NCBI RefSeq assembly: GCF_029688845.1
Contig: NZ_JARUKW010000001.1
Span: 434,001 to 498,000, forward strand
Direction: 5' to 3'
Origin: Natronococcus sp. A-GB1
Lineage (GTDB): Archaea > Halobacteriota > Halobacteria > Halobacteriales > Natrialbaceae
DNA length: 64,000 nucleotides
Shown: positions 1 to 7,628 of the stretch, one piece after another
Layout: each line of letters starts with the position of its first letter
Numbering within the stretch: position 1 is the first letter of the stretch
Program-made: the position numbers and the translations under genes
Notes under the pieces: model-generated
What the model was told of the DNA's origin: nothing
The model's database searches: none
Seen by the model: only the letters and a program-made list of their open reading frames with translations

Positions 1-269
1 AACAGCGCCCGGACGTCACCTACCTCGCCCAGCGGACGACCGAACGGGGCGATCGCTCGGAGTCGGGCTCGGAGTCGGTTCTTGAGAGCGACCTCACCGA
101 AAAGCAGCGGGCTGCCCTCGAGACGGCCTACTTTGCGGGCTACTTCGACTGGCCCCGTGAGAGTACCGGCGAGGAGATCGCCGACCGACTCGGCATCTCA
201 CCCGCAACGTTCAACCAACATCTGCGGACCTCGGAGCGGAAGTTCTTCGATTCGATACTCGGAGAGTGA
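1..269 (+). CDS. HTH_10 (bacterio-opsin activator type) regulator, C-terminal part only
   Basis: The frame is open from base 3 to the TGA at 267-269 and has no start in the window, so the gene enters from the left. The visible 88 residues end in a helix-turn-helix of the HTH_10 family: a linker with LTEKQRAALETAYFAGYF, then EEIADRLGISPATFNQHLR. This domain closes haloarchaeal Bat-like regulators, which usually carry PAS or GAF sensor domains in front. Only the DNA-binding end can be judged, so the signal sensed is unknown. The domain call is secure and the full architecture is not. Confidence 0.85.
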   Translation, partial: QRPDVTYLAQRTTERGDRSESGSESVLESDLTEKQRAALETAYFAGYFDWPRESTGEEIADRLGISPATFNQHLRTSERKFFDSILGE

Positions 270-403
270 GCGAATCGGGCGGTCGGATCGATCCTGCCGT
301 ACCCGAACACCTTCGTAATGCAATGGGCACAGTTATCCGAATCCAGCCCACACAATAGATTGAGAATTATCATGCGAATCCGTCACGGGGGTGAACGCTG
401 GCG

Positions 404-598
404 ATGAACGGAACCGAACGGGCGTTCGGAGAAACGAGGACGCTGCTCGGCGCGGTACGTCACTCGCTGACGTCGGAGGACTTCCCGGACCGAAGCGTCC
501 GTGATACCGTCCTGGTCGGCCTCGTGTACGCGGCGACGGTCCTGTTGCTTCCGTTCGCGATCGGCGCCGATCTGGCCAACTTGGCGGTTCACTGGTAA
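404..598 (+). CDS. Small single-pass membrane protein, unknown function
   Basis: This encodes 64 residues. The N-terminal half is polar and the C-terminal half has one hydrophobic segment, about residues 36-60, ending close to the C-terminus. A purine-rich GGGGGTGA lies about ten bases before the ATG and could act as a Shine-Dalgarno site. I recognise no family. The clean membrane segment and ribosome-binding sequence argue that it is real, but it is short and unsupported by homology here. Confidence 0.5.
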   Translation: MNGTERAFGETRTLLGAVRHSLTSEDFPDRSVRDTVLVGLVYAATVLLLPFAIGADLANLAVHW

Positions 599-628
599 CG
601 GCGCGGTTTCGACCCCGTCCGAGTCGCC

Positions 629-1660
629 TCAGCGCGCGGCCGTGAGATCGGCCGCCTCCGCGAGCAGTTCGTGCGATCGGATCACGTCGTCGTGATCGGC
701 GATCAGGTTCTGGAGGATTACGTCGTCGACGCCGACCCGGACGGTCAGTTGCTCGAGCAGATCCCGCATCGTCTTCGGACTCCCCGAAATCGAACGCGGC
801 CACTCACCGTCCGGAAGCGGGTTCGGGGTCGGTTCGGGAACACCGCCGAGTTCGTCGATCGCCTCCTCGACCGACGGCATCGAGCCGACGACGCCGCGTT
901 GCATCCGTTTGTACGAGGCCTCGGCCGTCGCCCGCAGCCGCGCCGCTTCCTCGTCGGTCTCGGCACACGCCGCGTTCACCGCGAGCATCCCCCGGGGCTC
1001 GTCGGGGCCGGCGCCGAACGCGGAGGGGTCGAAGTTGTCGCGATAGGTTTCGAAGGCGCGCTCGGCGAGCTGCGGGCGGATAAACGCCGCGAAGCAGTAC
1101 CGCAGCCCGAGCTCTCCGGCGATCTCGGCGCTCGAGGGGCTTGAGCCGAGCACCCAGATCTCGGGGACGTCGTCGGCCGAGCGCGGGATCTTGATATCCG
1201 CGTAGGGGTGGCCCTCCTCGAACCCGTTGTAGAGATGGCTCGTAGCGGCCTCGATCTTCTCTCGGTGGTCCTGATCGGGGTTGCGCTTGCGTCGCTCGGT
1301 GCCCAGCGCGCGGTCGACTTCCGGCATTCCCGTCGCGCGACCGAGCCCGAGGTCGACTCGGCCGGGCGCCAGCCCGTCCAGCGAGGCGAACGTCTCGGCA
1401 ACCTTGAACGGACTGTAGTGGTTCAGCAGGACGGTTCCCGAACCGACGCGAATGTTGTCGGTTTTCGCGGCGAGGTGGGCGATCAACACCTCCGGCGTAG
1501 TGCTTGCGATCGAGTCGGCCAGCCCGTGGTGTTCGGCCACCCAGAACCGCTCGTAGCCCAGTTCCTCGGCGACTCGAGCGAGTTCGGTCGTGTGCTCGTA
1601 GCCCTCGGTCGCGCTCTCTCCGTCCCGAACAGGCGCCAGATCGACGATCGAGAGGTTCAC
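629..1660 (-). CDS. LLM-class (luciferase-like) flavin-dependent oxidoreductase
   Basis: The protein has 343 residues, starts from GTG, and is typical in length for the bacterial luciferase-like monooxygenase superfamily. The N-terminus (LSIVDLAPVRDGESA) and the segment ERFWVAEHHGLADSIAST match the TIM-barrel family whose members use FMN or coenzyme F420. Further family-like stretches are VRVGSGTVLLNHYSPFKVAE (written here with the conserved pattern; the protein reads IRVGSG) and EIWVLGSSPSSAEIAGELG. The substrate cannot be read from sequence. The gene stands alone, facing away from the small membrane gene downstream. Confidence 0.85.
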   Translation of the reverse strand: MNLSIVDLAPVRDGESATEGYEHTTELARVAEELGYERFWVAEHHGLADSIASTTPEVLIAHLAAKTDNIRVGSGTVLLNHYSPFKVAETFASLDGLAPGRVDLGLGRATGMPEVDRALGTERRKRNPDQDHREKIEAATSHLYNGFEEGHPYADIKIPRSADDVPEIWVLGSSPSSAEIAGELGLRYCFAAFIRPQLAERAFETYRDNFDPSAFGAGPDEPRGMLAVNAACAETDEEAARLRATAEASYKRMQRGVVGSMPSVEEAIDELGGVPEPTPNPLPDGEWPRSISGSPKTMRDLLEQLTVRVGVDDVILQNLIADHDDVIRSHELLAEAADLTAAR

Positions 1661-1727
1661 GACGGGCGGTCGGAGTTGGGGACTGAATAACCGTTCGGTC
1701 GACGCTCTCGATCGTTCGTTCTCGAAA

Positions 1728-1736
1728 ACTTATACG
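1728..1736 (+). promoter_or_regulatory. TATA-like box for the small membrane gene at 1758
   Basis: AACTTATAC lies about 24-28 bases before the ATG at 1758. This is the spacing expected if transcription starts at or next to the start codon, giving a leaderless mRNA, which is common in haloarchaea. It supports ATG 1758 over the GTG two codons upstream. Confidence 0.5.
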
Positions 1737-1757
1737 CCTCGAAACGCGTCGGTGCGT

Positions 1758-2033
1758 ATGGGAACGGAACCGAAACCTGACGGCGGAACGGCGGCCGAGG
1801 TCGATCGCGATGAGCTGTACGTCGTCGTCCGTACCGCCGTCAGAGACGCACTGCTCGACGTCGTCGGCACCGTTGTGTTGCTCGGGTTCGCCTTGCTGTT
1901 CGTCGCGACCGGGGTTCGAGGGTTGCTCGAGGTGGCCGGGACGACCGGTGCGGTCGTCAGCCTCGCACTCGTTGTTCTCGGTTTCGCCATCGCTGCGGTT
2001 GCGCTAGATCTCGTGCCGTCGATCCGCGGGTAA
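1758..2033 (+). CDS. Two-pass membrane protein, unknown function
   Basis: This encodes 91 residues. An acidic cytoplasmic-looking N-terminus is followed by two hydrophobic helices, about residues 35-58 and 63-86, with the motif GVRGLLEVAGT between them. The TATA-like box at 1728-1736 favours the ATG over an in-frame upstream GTG. No family is recognised beyond a general resemblance to small haloarchaeal membrane proteins. It is divergent from the luciferase-like gene. Confidence 0.6.
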   Translation: MGTEPKPDGGTAAEVDRDELYVVVRTAVRDALLDVVGTVVLLGFALLFVATGVRGLLEVAGTTGAVVSLALVVLGFAIAAVALDLVPSIRG

Positions 2034-2037
2034 GCGA

Positions 2038-2436
2038 ATGGAACGGCCGGCGTCGTGTCTGCAGCCCCAACTATCCACCCTGGGTGGGATTGAAAGGGGC
2101 CAGGGGCTTTCACGGTACTACCGACGAGTAGCAGTCCTGCTCGCACGAACACACGGGATCGCCACGCCCTCCCCAACCGACTCACTCGCTGCGCTCGTTC
2201 GTCCACTGTCAGAGCACGCTCTGACAAGCCTTCGTTCACGCTGTTCACGAAGACCTCGCGCGGCATCATCGACCGTCCTCGCTTTCGCTCGGTCGGTCGA
2301 CAGCGCACGCCACCGCAGGAAGAACGGTCGGACCGAACTGATACATGGTCCACCTGTACGTACCGCGTTGTTCCTCCGTGCAGTCCCACTCGGACGAACA
2401 ACAGCATGCGACGGTACGACCGGCTCGTCCTCGCTG
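2038..2436. other. Non-coding 400-base region with short palindromes
   Basis: No convincing gene is seen here, and the reading frames have non-acidic, atypical composition. It contains a perfect 6+1+6 palindrome (CCACCC T GGGTGG, 2075-2087), a perfect 9-base-pair hairpin with a 2-base loop at 2207-2226, and a 6-base-pair inverted repeat CTTCGT/ACGAAG at 2230-2252. The 2203-2230 segment matches 59612-59639 at 24 of 28 positions. The region may be an untranslated RNA or the remains of a small mobile repeat. It could also simply be the 3' region of both flanking genes. Confidence 0.5.
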
Positions 2437-4290
2437 TTATTGCTTTTCGTCCGACTTGTCCGTCCTCGCCTGCCGACGCATCCACTCGAGACCGAGCACG
2501 CCACCGAGGATACCTGCACCGGTAGTGAAGCCGGGCACCCCATCGGCGTCGTCGGTGTCATCACTGTCGTCGGTGTCACCAGCGGTGTCGTCACCCTCGT
2601 CCACGTCCTCGTCACCCTCGTCGGCCTCGGCGCCCCCGTCGTCGGTGCCGGTATCGTCTTCCTCCTCGTCGGCCTCGTCAGTATCGTCCTCGTCGGCCTC
2701 GTCTGTGTCGTCGTCATCACCGGTGTCGGCGTCGTCGGCGCCTTCTGTGGATTCCGCGTCCGACGCATCATCGTCAGCATCTTCCGCCGTGTCGTCGCCT
2801 GGCGTTTCATCAACCCCGTCGTCAGCTTCGTCGCCCTCCGATGGCTCCTCGTCTGACGACTCGTCCTCGGAGTCCGAATCCTCCGGTTGGTCGTCCGCTT
2901 CTTGCTCTTCGTCTTCCTCGCCGCCCTCTTCTTGATCTTGCTCCTCGTCTTCCTCGTCGCCCTCTTCTTGCTGCTCCTGATCCTCGGGGCGAAGGACCTG
3001 GAGCTGATCTCCCCCAGTGACGTAGATACTCTCCCCGCTGACGACGAACCCGTGGGTGTTCCAGACATCTGTGCCGTCCACATCGGCGTGGGTGAACTGC
3101 CACCGTTCGGTTCCGTCCTCGAGCTCGAAGCCGTAGATTCCATCGTTTTCGTCTCCCTCCGGGGCATTCACTTGATACGGGATCACGAGTGTCTCTCCGG
3201 CGATAGCCGGCTGTCCCCACGCGTCCGTGTGACTCCATCCGTCGGCGTCACCACCCTTGCTCCACCCTTCGTCCGTCTCGTGGTTCTCGACGGAGAACCC
3301 GCTTCGCCCTGTCGAGACACGAACTTCGTCCGTCGCGGCCGGTCGGGTCCGGGATGCGTTCTCTCGAGTCACTTCTTCACCTGTCCGAGAATCCAGAACG
3401 GGATACAACAACCCCTGATCTACGTCTCCGCCACGCGTGTATACCCTGTCTTCGGTCGCCAGAATATCACGGTTGAAGCTCTCGGCGTACCTCCTCGTCT
3501 CCTCTTCGATAGCATGCGCCCACTGTGTCTCGCCTGCATCGACGTCGAGAGCCGCCACCCCAGCGGGGTCGTCGTGACCCACACCCGCGTAGACGTACTC
3601 GTTCGACACGGCCGGTGTCGAGACGAAGGCGACATCCTGGCTGTCGTCCAGATCCGAATCCTCGGGCGGGTCGAGTTCGATCGACTCCCGACTCCACCGG
3701 AGCGATCCGTCAGTTAATTCGAAGGCGTGGAGGGCCTCGTCGGCAACGACGAACACGGTGTCGAACGCCACCGTCGGGCTCGTTACCGCCTCGTCACTCT
3801 CGGTATCGAACTCCTGGCTCCAGCGAACCTCACCGCTGTCGGCGTCGAGCGCCGTCAGTCGATCGCCGCCGATAACGACCGTCTCGTCGGCGACTGCCGG
3901 CGTTCCATACCGGACACCGCCTTCGGTTCCGACGTCGTCGGCCGTCCAGACGACCGAACCATCACCGTCGTCGAGAGCGTAAAGCGAGTTCTCCGACCGG
4001 AGATAGACCCGTCCGTCGGCGATGGCGACGTGACCCGAGTCGTCGTGTTCCCACGCGACCGTTTCCGGCTCAGGAAAAGCGCCGTCTGCGGGTACGGCAC
4101 CCGTATTTCCCACGGTCCCGACGTACGACGACCAGCTCGCGGACTCCTCGACTGGAGCGTACTCAGAATCGTCCTCGGCAGGTTCTTCGTCCTCGTCGTG
4201 TTCGGTCGCTGCCGTCGACAGCGACCCGAACATCCCAGCCGCGACGAGAGACGTTCCCGACGCTACCAGTGTTCGCCGAGTGGTATTCAT
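2437..4290 (-). CDS. Exported PQQ-like beta-propeller protein with acidic stalk and PGF-CTERM anchor
   Basis: The protein has 617 residues. The N-terminus (NTTRRTLVASGTSLVAAGMF) looks like a Tat signal peptide. Residues about 45-425 contain repeated blades of the PQQ/WD-like type, for example GRVYLRSENSLYALDDGDGS and DRLTALDADSGEVRWSQEF. Residues about 430-580 are a low-complexity Asp/Glu/Ser/Thr stalk. The C-terminus has PGF, a hydrophobic segment and MRRQAR, the pattern recognised and processed by archaeosortase A. I infer a surface-anchored protein held away from the cell by the stalk. The ligand of the propeller is unknown, and blade sequence alone does not prove PQQ binding. Confidence 0.85.
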   Translation of the reverse strand: MNTTRRTLVASGTSLVAAGMFGSLSTAATEHDEDEEPAEDDSEYAPVEESASWSSYVGTVGNTGAVPADGAFPEPETVAWEHDDSGHVAIADGRVYLRSENSLYALDDGDGSVVWTADDVGTEGGVRYGTPAVADETVVIGGDRLTALDADSGEVRWSQEFDTESDEAVTSPTVAFDTVFVVADEALHAFELTDGSLRWSRESIELDPPEDSDLDDSQDVAFVSTPAVSNEYVYAGVGHDDPAGVAALDVDAGETQWAHAIEEETRRYAESFNRDILATEDRVYTRGGDVDQGLLYPVLDSRTGEEVTRENASRTRPAATDEVRVSTGRSGFSVENHETDEGWSKGGDADGWSHTDAWGQPAIAGETLVIPYQVNAPEGDENDGIYGFELEDGTERWQFTHADVDGTDVWNTHGFVVSGESIYVTGGDQLQVLRPEDQEQQEEGDEEDEEQDQEEGGEEDEEQEADDQPEDSDSEDESSDEEPSEGDEADDGVDETPGDDTAEDADDDASDAESTEGADDADTGDDDDTDEADEDDTDEADEEEDDTGTDDGGAEADEGDEDVDEGDDTAGDTDDSDDTDDADGVPGFTTGAGILGGVLGLEWMRRQARTDKSDEKQ

Positions 4291-4594
4291 TGTATATGCA
4301 CACTAATACGTACTGATAAAACAGGACGGTTTGCACGAGCCGGCCCGGTTAATTGCCAGTGGGCGGTGCCGACCGGCGATTAACCCCGTCGATTAGCTTA
4401 CGAGGGGCGTCGTGTTCGCGCTGCGTACTCGGTACGCGATTCTCGACGGCCACGGGAGAAACCGACTATCGTTTCGTCACCTGCTTGGTCTGTATACGAT
4501 ACGCTGCCGAACTGGTGCCAGGGGAGGAATTGACCCACCGGAAGCGCAACTCATGGATCACAGGACGATTCGCATAGAGGATGTGCGTCTGTGA
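4291..4594. other. Intergenic region without a recognisable gene
   Basis: About 300 bases separate the start of the propeller gene from the 3' end of arcS. The part next to 4290 is A+T-rich and, read on the minus strand, carries TTTATCAG and TAATAC-like sequence that could hold the propeller gene's promoter. I see no tRNA, repeat or credible reading frame in the rest. Confidence 0.4.
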
Positions 4595-6346
4595 CTACTT
4601 CTCCTCGACGTGACGGATCTCGCAGGCGATACCGCGCGTGCTTTCGGCCATCTCGCGGCCGAACATCTCGGCGCGGCCGACGCCGAAGGCCTTTGGCCCC
4701 TCGACAACGACCTCGTCGCCCACCCGAATCTCCTCGTCGGCGTCGACGACCCCCGGCGCGAGCACGCTGCCGTGGGGGACGAAGCCGTCGATCTCGACAC
4801 GTTTGGTCGGCGCCTCGCTGTCGACCCACATCTTGGCGCCCTCGAGCGTGAACGACAGCGTCCCGTACTGGGGTACCATCGTCGCCAGCTGCGTCTCGTC
4901 GCGATCACGGACCTGGATCTTCGGGTAGCGACTCGTGGTCTGGATGTCCGAAAAGAGCTCGTCGCCCGCCCCGTCGCCCAGCAGGTAGTCCGCGATGGCG
5001 CGAACGGTGTTGTGCTCGCGCTCGCGTTTCGAGTACTTGAGTTCGCCCGACAGTGCCCGCTGGAGGTTCGCCAGCGACTCGGTGTCGGTCGGGTGCTCCT
5101 CCACGGTGTACGTAATATCGAGTTCGAGCTCGTCCTCGACCCGTCCGACGATATCCCGGTAGCCCTCGTCGGGGACGTGGGCGATGATCTCCGGGTAGGA
5201 GTTACGCTCGAGGTACCGCTGCAGAACCTGACTCACGAACTGCTTCTCGTCTTCGGACCAGCGACCCGTGACGACGGTGTCGTAATGCTGGGCGGGGTAG
5301 GTCGTCTCGAGTTCCTGGGGGACGACGCCGATGGGGCTGGTCATCGAGACGAGGTGGCCCCGGAACTGGATCGCGTCGTGGAACTGGCGGTGGCTCTGGG
5401 ACTCGCTGTAGGGTTTGGCCGCCGAACAGGGAACGAGGACGAGCGGGTTCGAAAACCGATTTCGATACCGAGTCGTCACGCGGTCGGCGTAGCGTTGGAT
5501 CTCGACCCGCCGAATCGTATCGCTGCTCGCGGCGTCGATCTCTGCATCCCGCAGGATGGGCGTCCGCTCCTCGAGGTAGCCCCACTGGCTGTCGAGTTCG
5601 CGCATCGCGGCGGTGAGCCACTGGTCCTGGCGGGCCTGGCCCTCGACGTAATCCCGGAGCCGGCCGTCACGGATCCGTCGACGGACGATCCCCAGTTCTG
5701 CCTCGAGGGCGTTGACGTTGTGTTCGACGCAGTCCTCGCGCGTGAACTCCTCGCGCGGCTTTTCGCAGGCGGGGCAGGCACAGGGCAGCTCCTCGAGGTC
5801 CTCGAGGAAGTAGGCGTCGTCGGTTGTCAGGTACCGACCCTGAGTTCCTTTCACGACAGCGGCCGTCTCGTCGAACAGGTCGACGCCGGCGTAGGCGAGC
5901 ACGGCGACGTTGCGCGGCGTGGCGACCCCCGAGAAGTAGAGTGCGGTGTCAGTGGGCATCGCCTCGCGGGCTTCGACGACGGCCTCGACCAGCGCCGCGC
6001 CGTGGCCTGTGATCGACTGGACGTCCGAGACGGTGTAGGCGTCGGTACCGTGGTCGTCGGCGTGGTCGCTGGAGACGACGGCGACGCTCGGGTAGTCGAC
6101 ATTGGGATACTCGACGGCGAAGGATTCCTTGACCTCGTCGGCGGTGCCGCCGGGGAACCCGCGGTGGGGAAGGACGGTGAGACTGGAGTCGTCGCCCTCG
6201 GGTACTCCCCGATCGGCGCTCCACAGCGAGCCCGCGTCCTCGAGGACGTCGTCGACGAGCGCGGGCGTCGAACGCGGCTCCTCGAGGCGAAGCTCGCCCA
6301 CGCGCGCGGCCCCGTCGCGTGCGTGTACTTCGAAGTAGTCGGTCAT
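4595..6346 (-). CDS. arcS: Archaeosine synthase ArcS (TgtA2)
   Basis: The protein has 583 residues from the ATG at 6346. An upstream extension in the same frame reads like non-coding sequence and was dropped. ArcS acts after TgtA has inserted preQ0 at G15 of tRNA. In Euryarchaeota it attaches lysine to preQ0, and a radical-SAM partner (RaSEA) then releases archaeosine. The diagnostic motif PC-x3-KPY-x2-S-x2-H is present as PCSAAKPYSESQSH near residue 305. A TGT-like N-terminal half includes CACPAC near residue 185, and a PUA RNA-binding domain lies at about 505-583 (VDADEEIRVGDEVVVEGPKA). tgtA lies 1.3 kb away on the same strand. RaSEA is not in the window. Confidence 0.95.
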   Translation of the reverse strand: MTDYFEVHARDGAARVGELRLEEPRSTPALVDDVLEDAGSLWSADRGVPEGDDSSLTVLPHRGFPGGTADEVKESFAVEYPNVDYPSVAVVSSDHADDHGTDAYTVSDVQSITGHGAALVEAVVEAREAMPTDTALYFSGVATPRNVAVLAYAGVDLFDETAAVVKGTQGRYLTTDDAYFLEDLEELPCACPACEKPREEFTREDCVEHNVNALEAELGIVRRRIRDGRLRDYVEGQARQDQWLTAAMRELDSQWGYLEERTPILRDAEIDAASSDTIRRVEIQRYADRVTTRYRNRFSNPLVLVPCSAAKPYSESQSHRQFHDAIQFRGHLVSMTSPIGVVPQELETTYPAQHYDTVVTGRWSEDEKQFVSQVLQRYLERNSYPEIIAHVPDEGYRDIVGRVEDELELDITYTVEEHPTDTESLANLQRALSGELKYSKREREHNTVRAIADYLLGDGAGDELFSDIQTTSRYPKIQVRDRDETQLATMVPQYGTLSFTLEGAKMWVDSEAPTKRVEIDGFVPHGSVLAPGVVDADEEIRVGDEVVVEGPKAFGVGRAEMFGREMAESTRGIACEIRHVEEK

Positions 6347-6393
6347 ACCGGATATGACGGTGGGGCGCGAAAGAGGCTGTCGATAGCCGTCGG

Positions 6394-6804
6394 CTACGGG
6401 TCCGACCGGGCGTCCGACGGCGATCCGGAGCGGCCGGGCCACAGCGCGACGACGAGGTAGCAGGCGCCCAGAGCCCGCGTGAACGGGACGACCCACGGCT
6501 TGAGCTCGATCTCCTCGGGGTTCTCGTAGGCCGTCGCGAGCGCGACGTTCAGAAACGCCCGCGGCTGTAACAGGGCCGGCAGGCCGAGAACGGCGAACAG
6601 CGGCTTGATGCCGGGCCACGCCGTCTCGCGGTTTCGGACGAGCCAGATCGCCGTGACACCCTCGAGGCGCGCCAGGGGAAGCGTCCAGGGTCGAAGTCGG
6701 CCGCTTTCCGGGTTCTCGAAGGCACGTCGCTCTCCCCAAGCGACGATCCGATCCGGTACGAGGACCTCGAGGACGGCGAACGCGAGCAGCAGCGGGCGAA
6801 GCAT
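6394..6804 (-). CDS. Membrane protein of unknown function downstream of tgtA
   Basis: This encodes 136 residues from the ATG at 6804. The much longer open frame upstream is antisense to the small wHTH gene and was rejected. Three or four hydrophobic segments start at LRPLLLAFAVLEVLV, and two similar modules (DRIVAWGERRAFENPE and LNVALATAYENPEEIELKPW) suggest an internal duplication. I do not recognise the family. It sits just upstream of arcS on the same strand, 47 bases away, so co-transcription is possible. A role in tRNA modification is not implied by sequence. Confidence 0.65.
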   Translation of the reverse strand: MLRPLLLAFAVLEVLVPDRIVAWGERRAFENPESGRLRPWTLPLARLEGVTAIWLVRNRETAWPGIKPLFAVLGLPALLQPRAFLNVALATAYENPEEIELKPWVVPFTRALGACYLVVALWPGRSGSPSDARSDP

Positions 6805-6888
6805 ACCCGATCCACACCGGCAGCGGCGAAAAGCCCTTCCCGTCTCCCGTTGGCCCAGATTCAACCCGGTCGAGACCGTACGTCCCGT

Positions 6889-7143
6889 ATGTCGCCACCG
6901 CCGAACGGGGATCGAAGCACCGAGGGCGACTCGATCGACAACGACCGACTCGTCGAGGCGATCCGCACCGCCCCCAAGCCCGTTGTCAACACTACCTATC
7001 TCGCGGGAAAGTTCGACGTTACCCCCGGGGAGCTGATCCCCCAACTCGAGTCGCTGGTCGAGGCCGGCCGACTCGAGGGCCACGAGGTCGTCGGCGAGGG
7101 CTACCTCTGGTGGCTCTCGCTCGAGGAGGAACTCGGCGAGTGA
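6889..7143 (+). CDS. Small winged-helix-like protein
   Basis: This encodes 84 residues, and the ATG at 6889 follows CGTCCCGT. Residues about 20-70 read as a compact winged helix: NDRLVEAIRTAPKPVVNTTY, LAGKFDVTPGELIPQLESLV, then EAGRLEGHEVVGEGYLWWLS. Such proteins are common haloarchaeal regulators, but DNA binding is inferred. Its TGA directly abuts the stop of the opposing TRAM gene at TGATCA, so the two transcripts must run into each other. Confidence 0.7.
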   Translation: MSPPPNGDRSTEGDSIDNDRLVEAIRTAPKPVVNTTYLAGKFDVTPGELIPQLESLVEAGRLEGHEVVGEGYLWWLSLEEELGE

Positions 7144-7500
7144 TCAGGCCCGCTCGAGGAAAGTCGCGGTCGCGGAGGTGTGGCCGCGGTTGAACGAGAG
7201 GATCGTGATCTCGATGACGTCTCGTTCCTCGAGGTCGTCGGGCAGGTCTTCGACGAAGACGACGAACCCCTCGATCCTGCAGACCGCCTGACGCGTCCCG
7301 GAGTGATGTGTCGTGAACTCCTCGATGGCGACCGTTCGAGTGTCGCCGATCTCGACCGGCGGCTCGCGTTGCTGGGCCTCCCGATGGCGCGCTGCGGACG
7401 CTCGCCGTTCGCTGTCAGAAGAACGAACGCGGCCGACCAGCCACGAGATGAAAAACACCCCGACGATTCCGCCGAGAACGAGTGACGCGGCCCCGAGCAT
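7144..7500 (-). CDS. TRAM-domain protein with N-terminal membrane anchor
   Basis: This encodes 118 residues. Residues about 4-24 are hydrophobic (ASLVLGGIVGVFFISWLVG), followed by a basic, polar linker. A TRAM-like beta-barrel lies at about 55-118, with PVEIGDTRTVAIEEF, the TRAM-type ending of its strands (CRIEGFVVFVEDLPDDLE) and VIEITILSFNRGHTSATAT. TRAM domains bind RNA in tRNA-modifying enzymes and in stand-alone archaeal proteins. A membrane-tethered version is less usual. It sits between the two archaeosine genes, directly downstream of tgtA on the same strand with a 128-base gap. Confidence 0.75.
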   Translation of the reverse strand: MLGAASLVLGGIVGVFFISWLVGRVRSSDSERRASAARHREAQQREPPVEIGDTRTVAIEEFTTHHSGTRQAVCRIEGFVVFVEDLPDDLEERDVIEITILSFNRGHTSATATFLERA

Positions 7501-7628
7501 ACCGCTACTGGGTCGTGCTCGCCCCTTTGCTGTTCTGGTCCGTATCGGACATGGCCCTCAAGGAGCCGCGCTGTAATCGCTATTTGGGTGCAGTAGTGGC
7601 TGCGCAAACGAACCTGCAAACGGGACTT

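Noticed and set aside
2038-2856. 272-residue open frame on the plus strand
   Set aside because: It has Arg/Ser- and Val-rich composition, overlaps the acidic stalk of the propeller gene in antisense, and shows no family similarity.
2118-3167. 349-residue Thr/Arg-rich open frame on the minus strand
   Set aside because: It is a frame-shifted shadow of the acidic stalk of the propeller gene and is strongly basic, unlike haloarchaeal proteins.
4610-6460. 616-residue open frame antisense to arcS
   Set aside because: It reads as the complement of a clear ArcS gene and has no domain of its own. Long antisense frames are common in high-G+C DNA.
6394-7083. Longer version of the membrane gene starting at 7083
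   Set aside because: The extra N-terminus is antisense to the wHTH gene and not membrane- or family-like. The ATG at 6804 begins directly with a hydrophobic helix.
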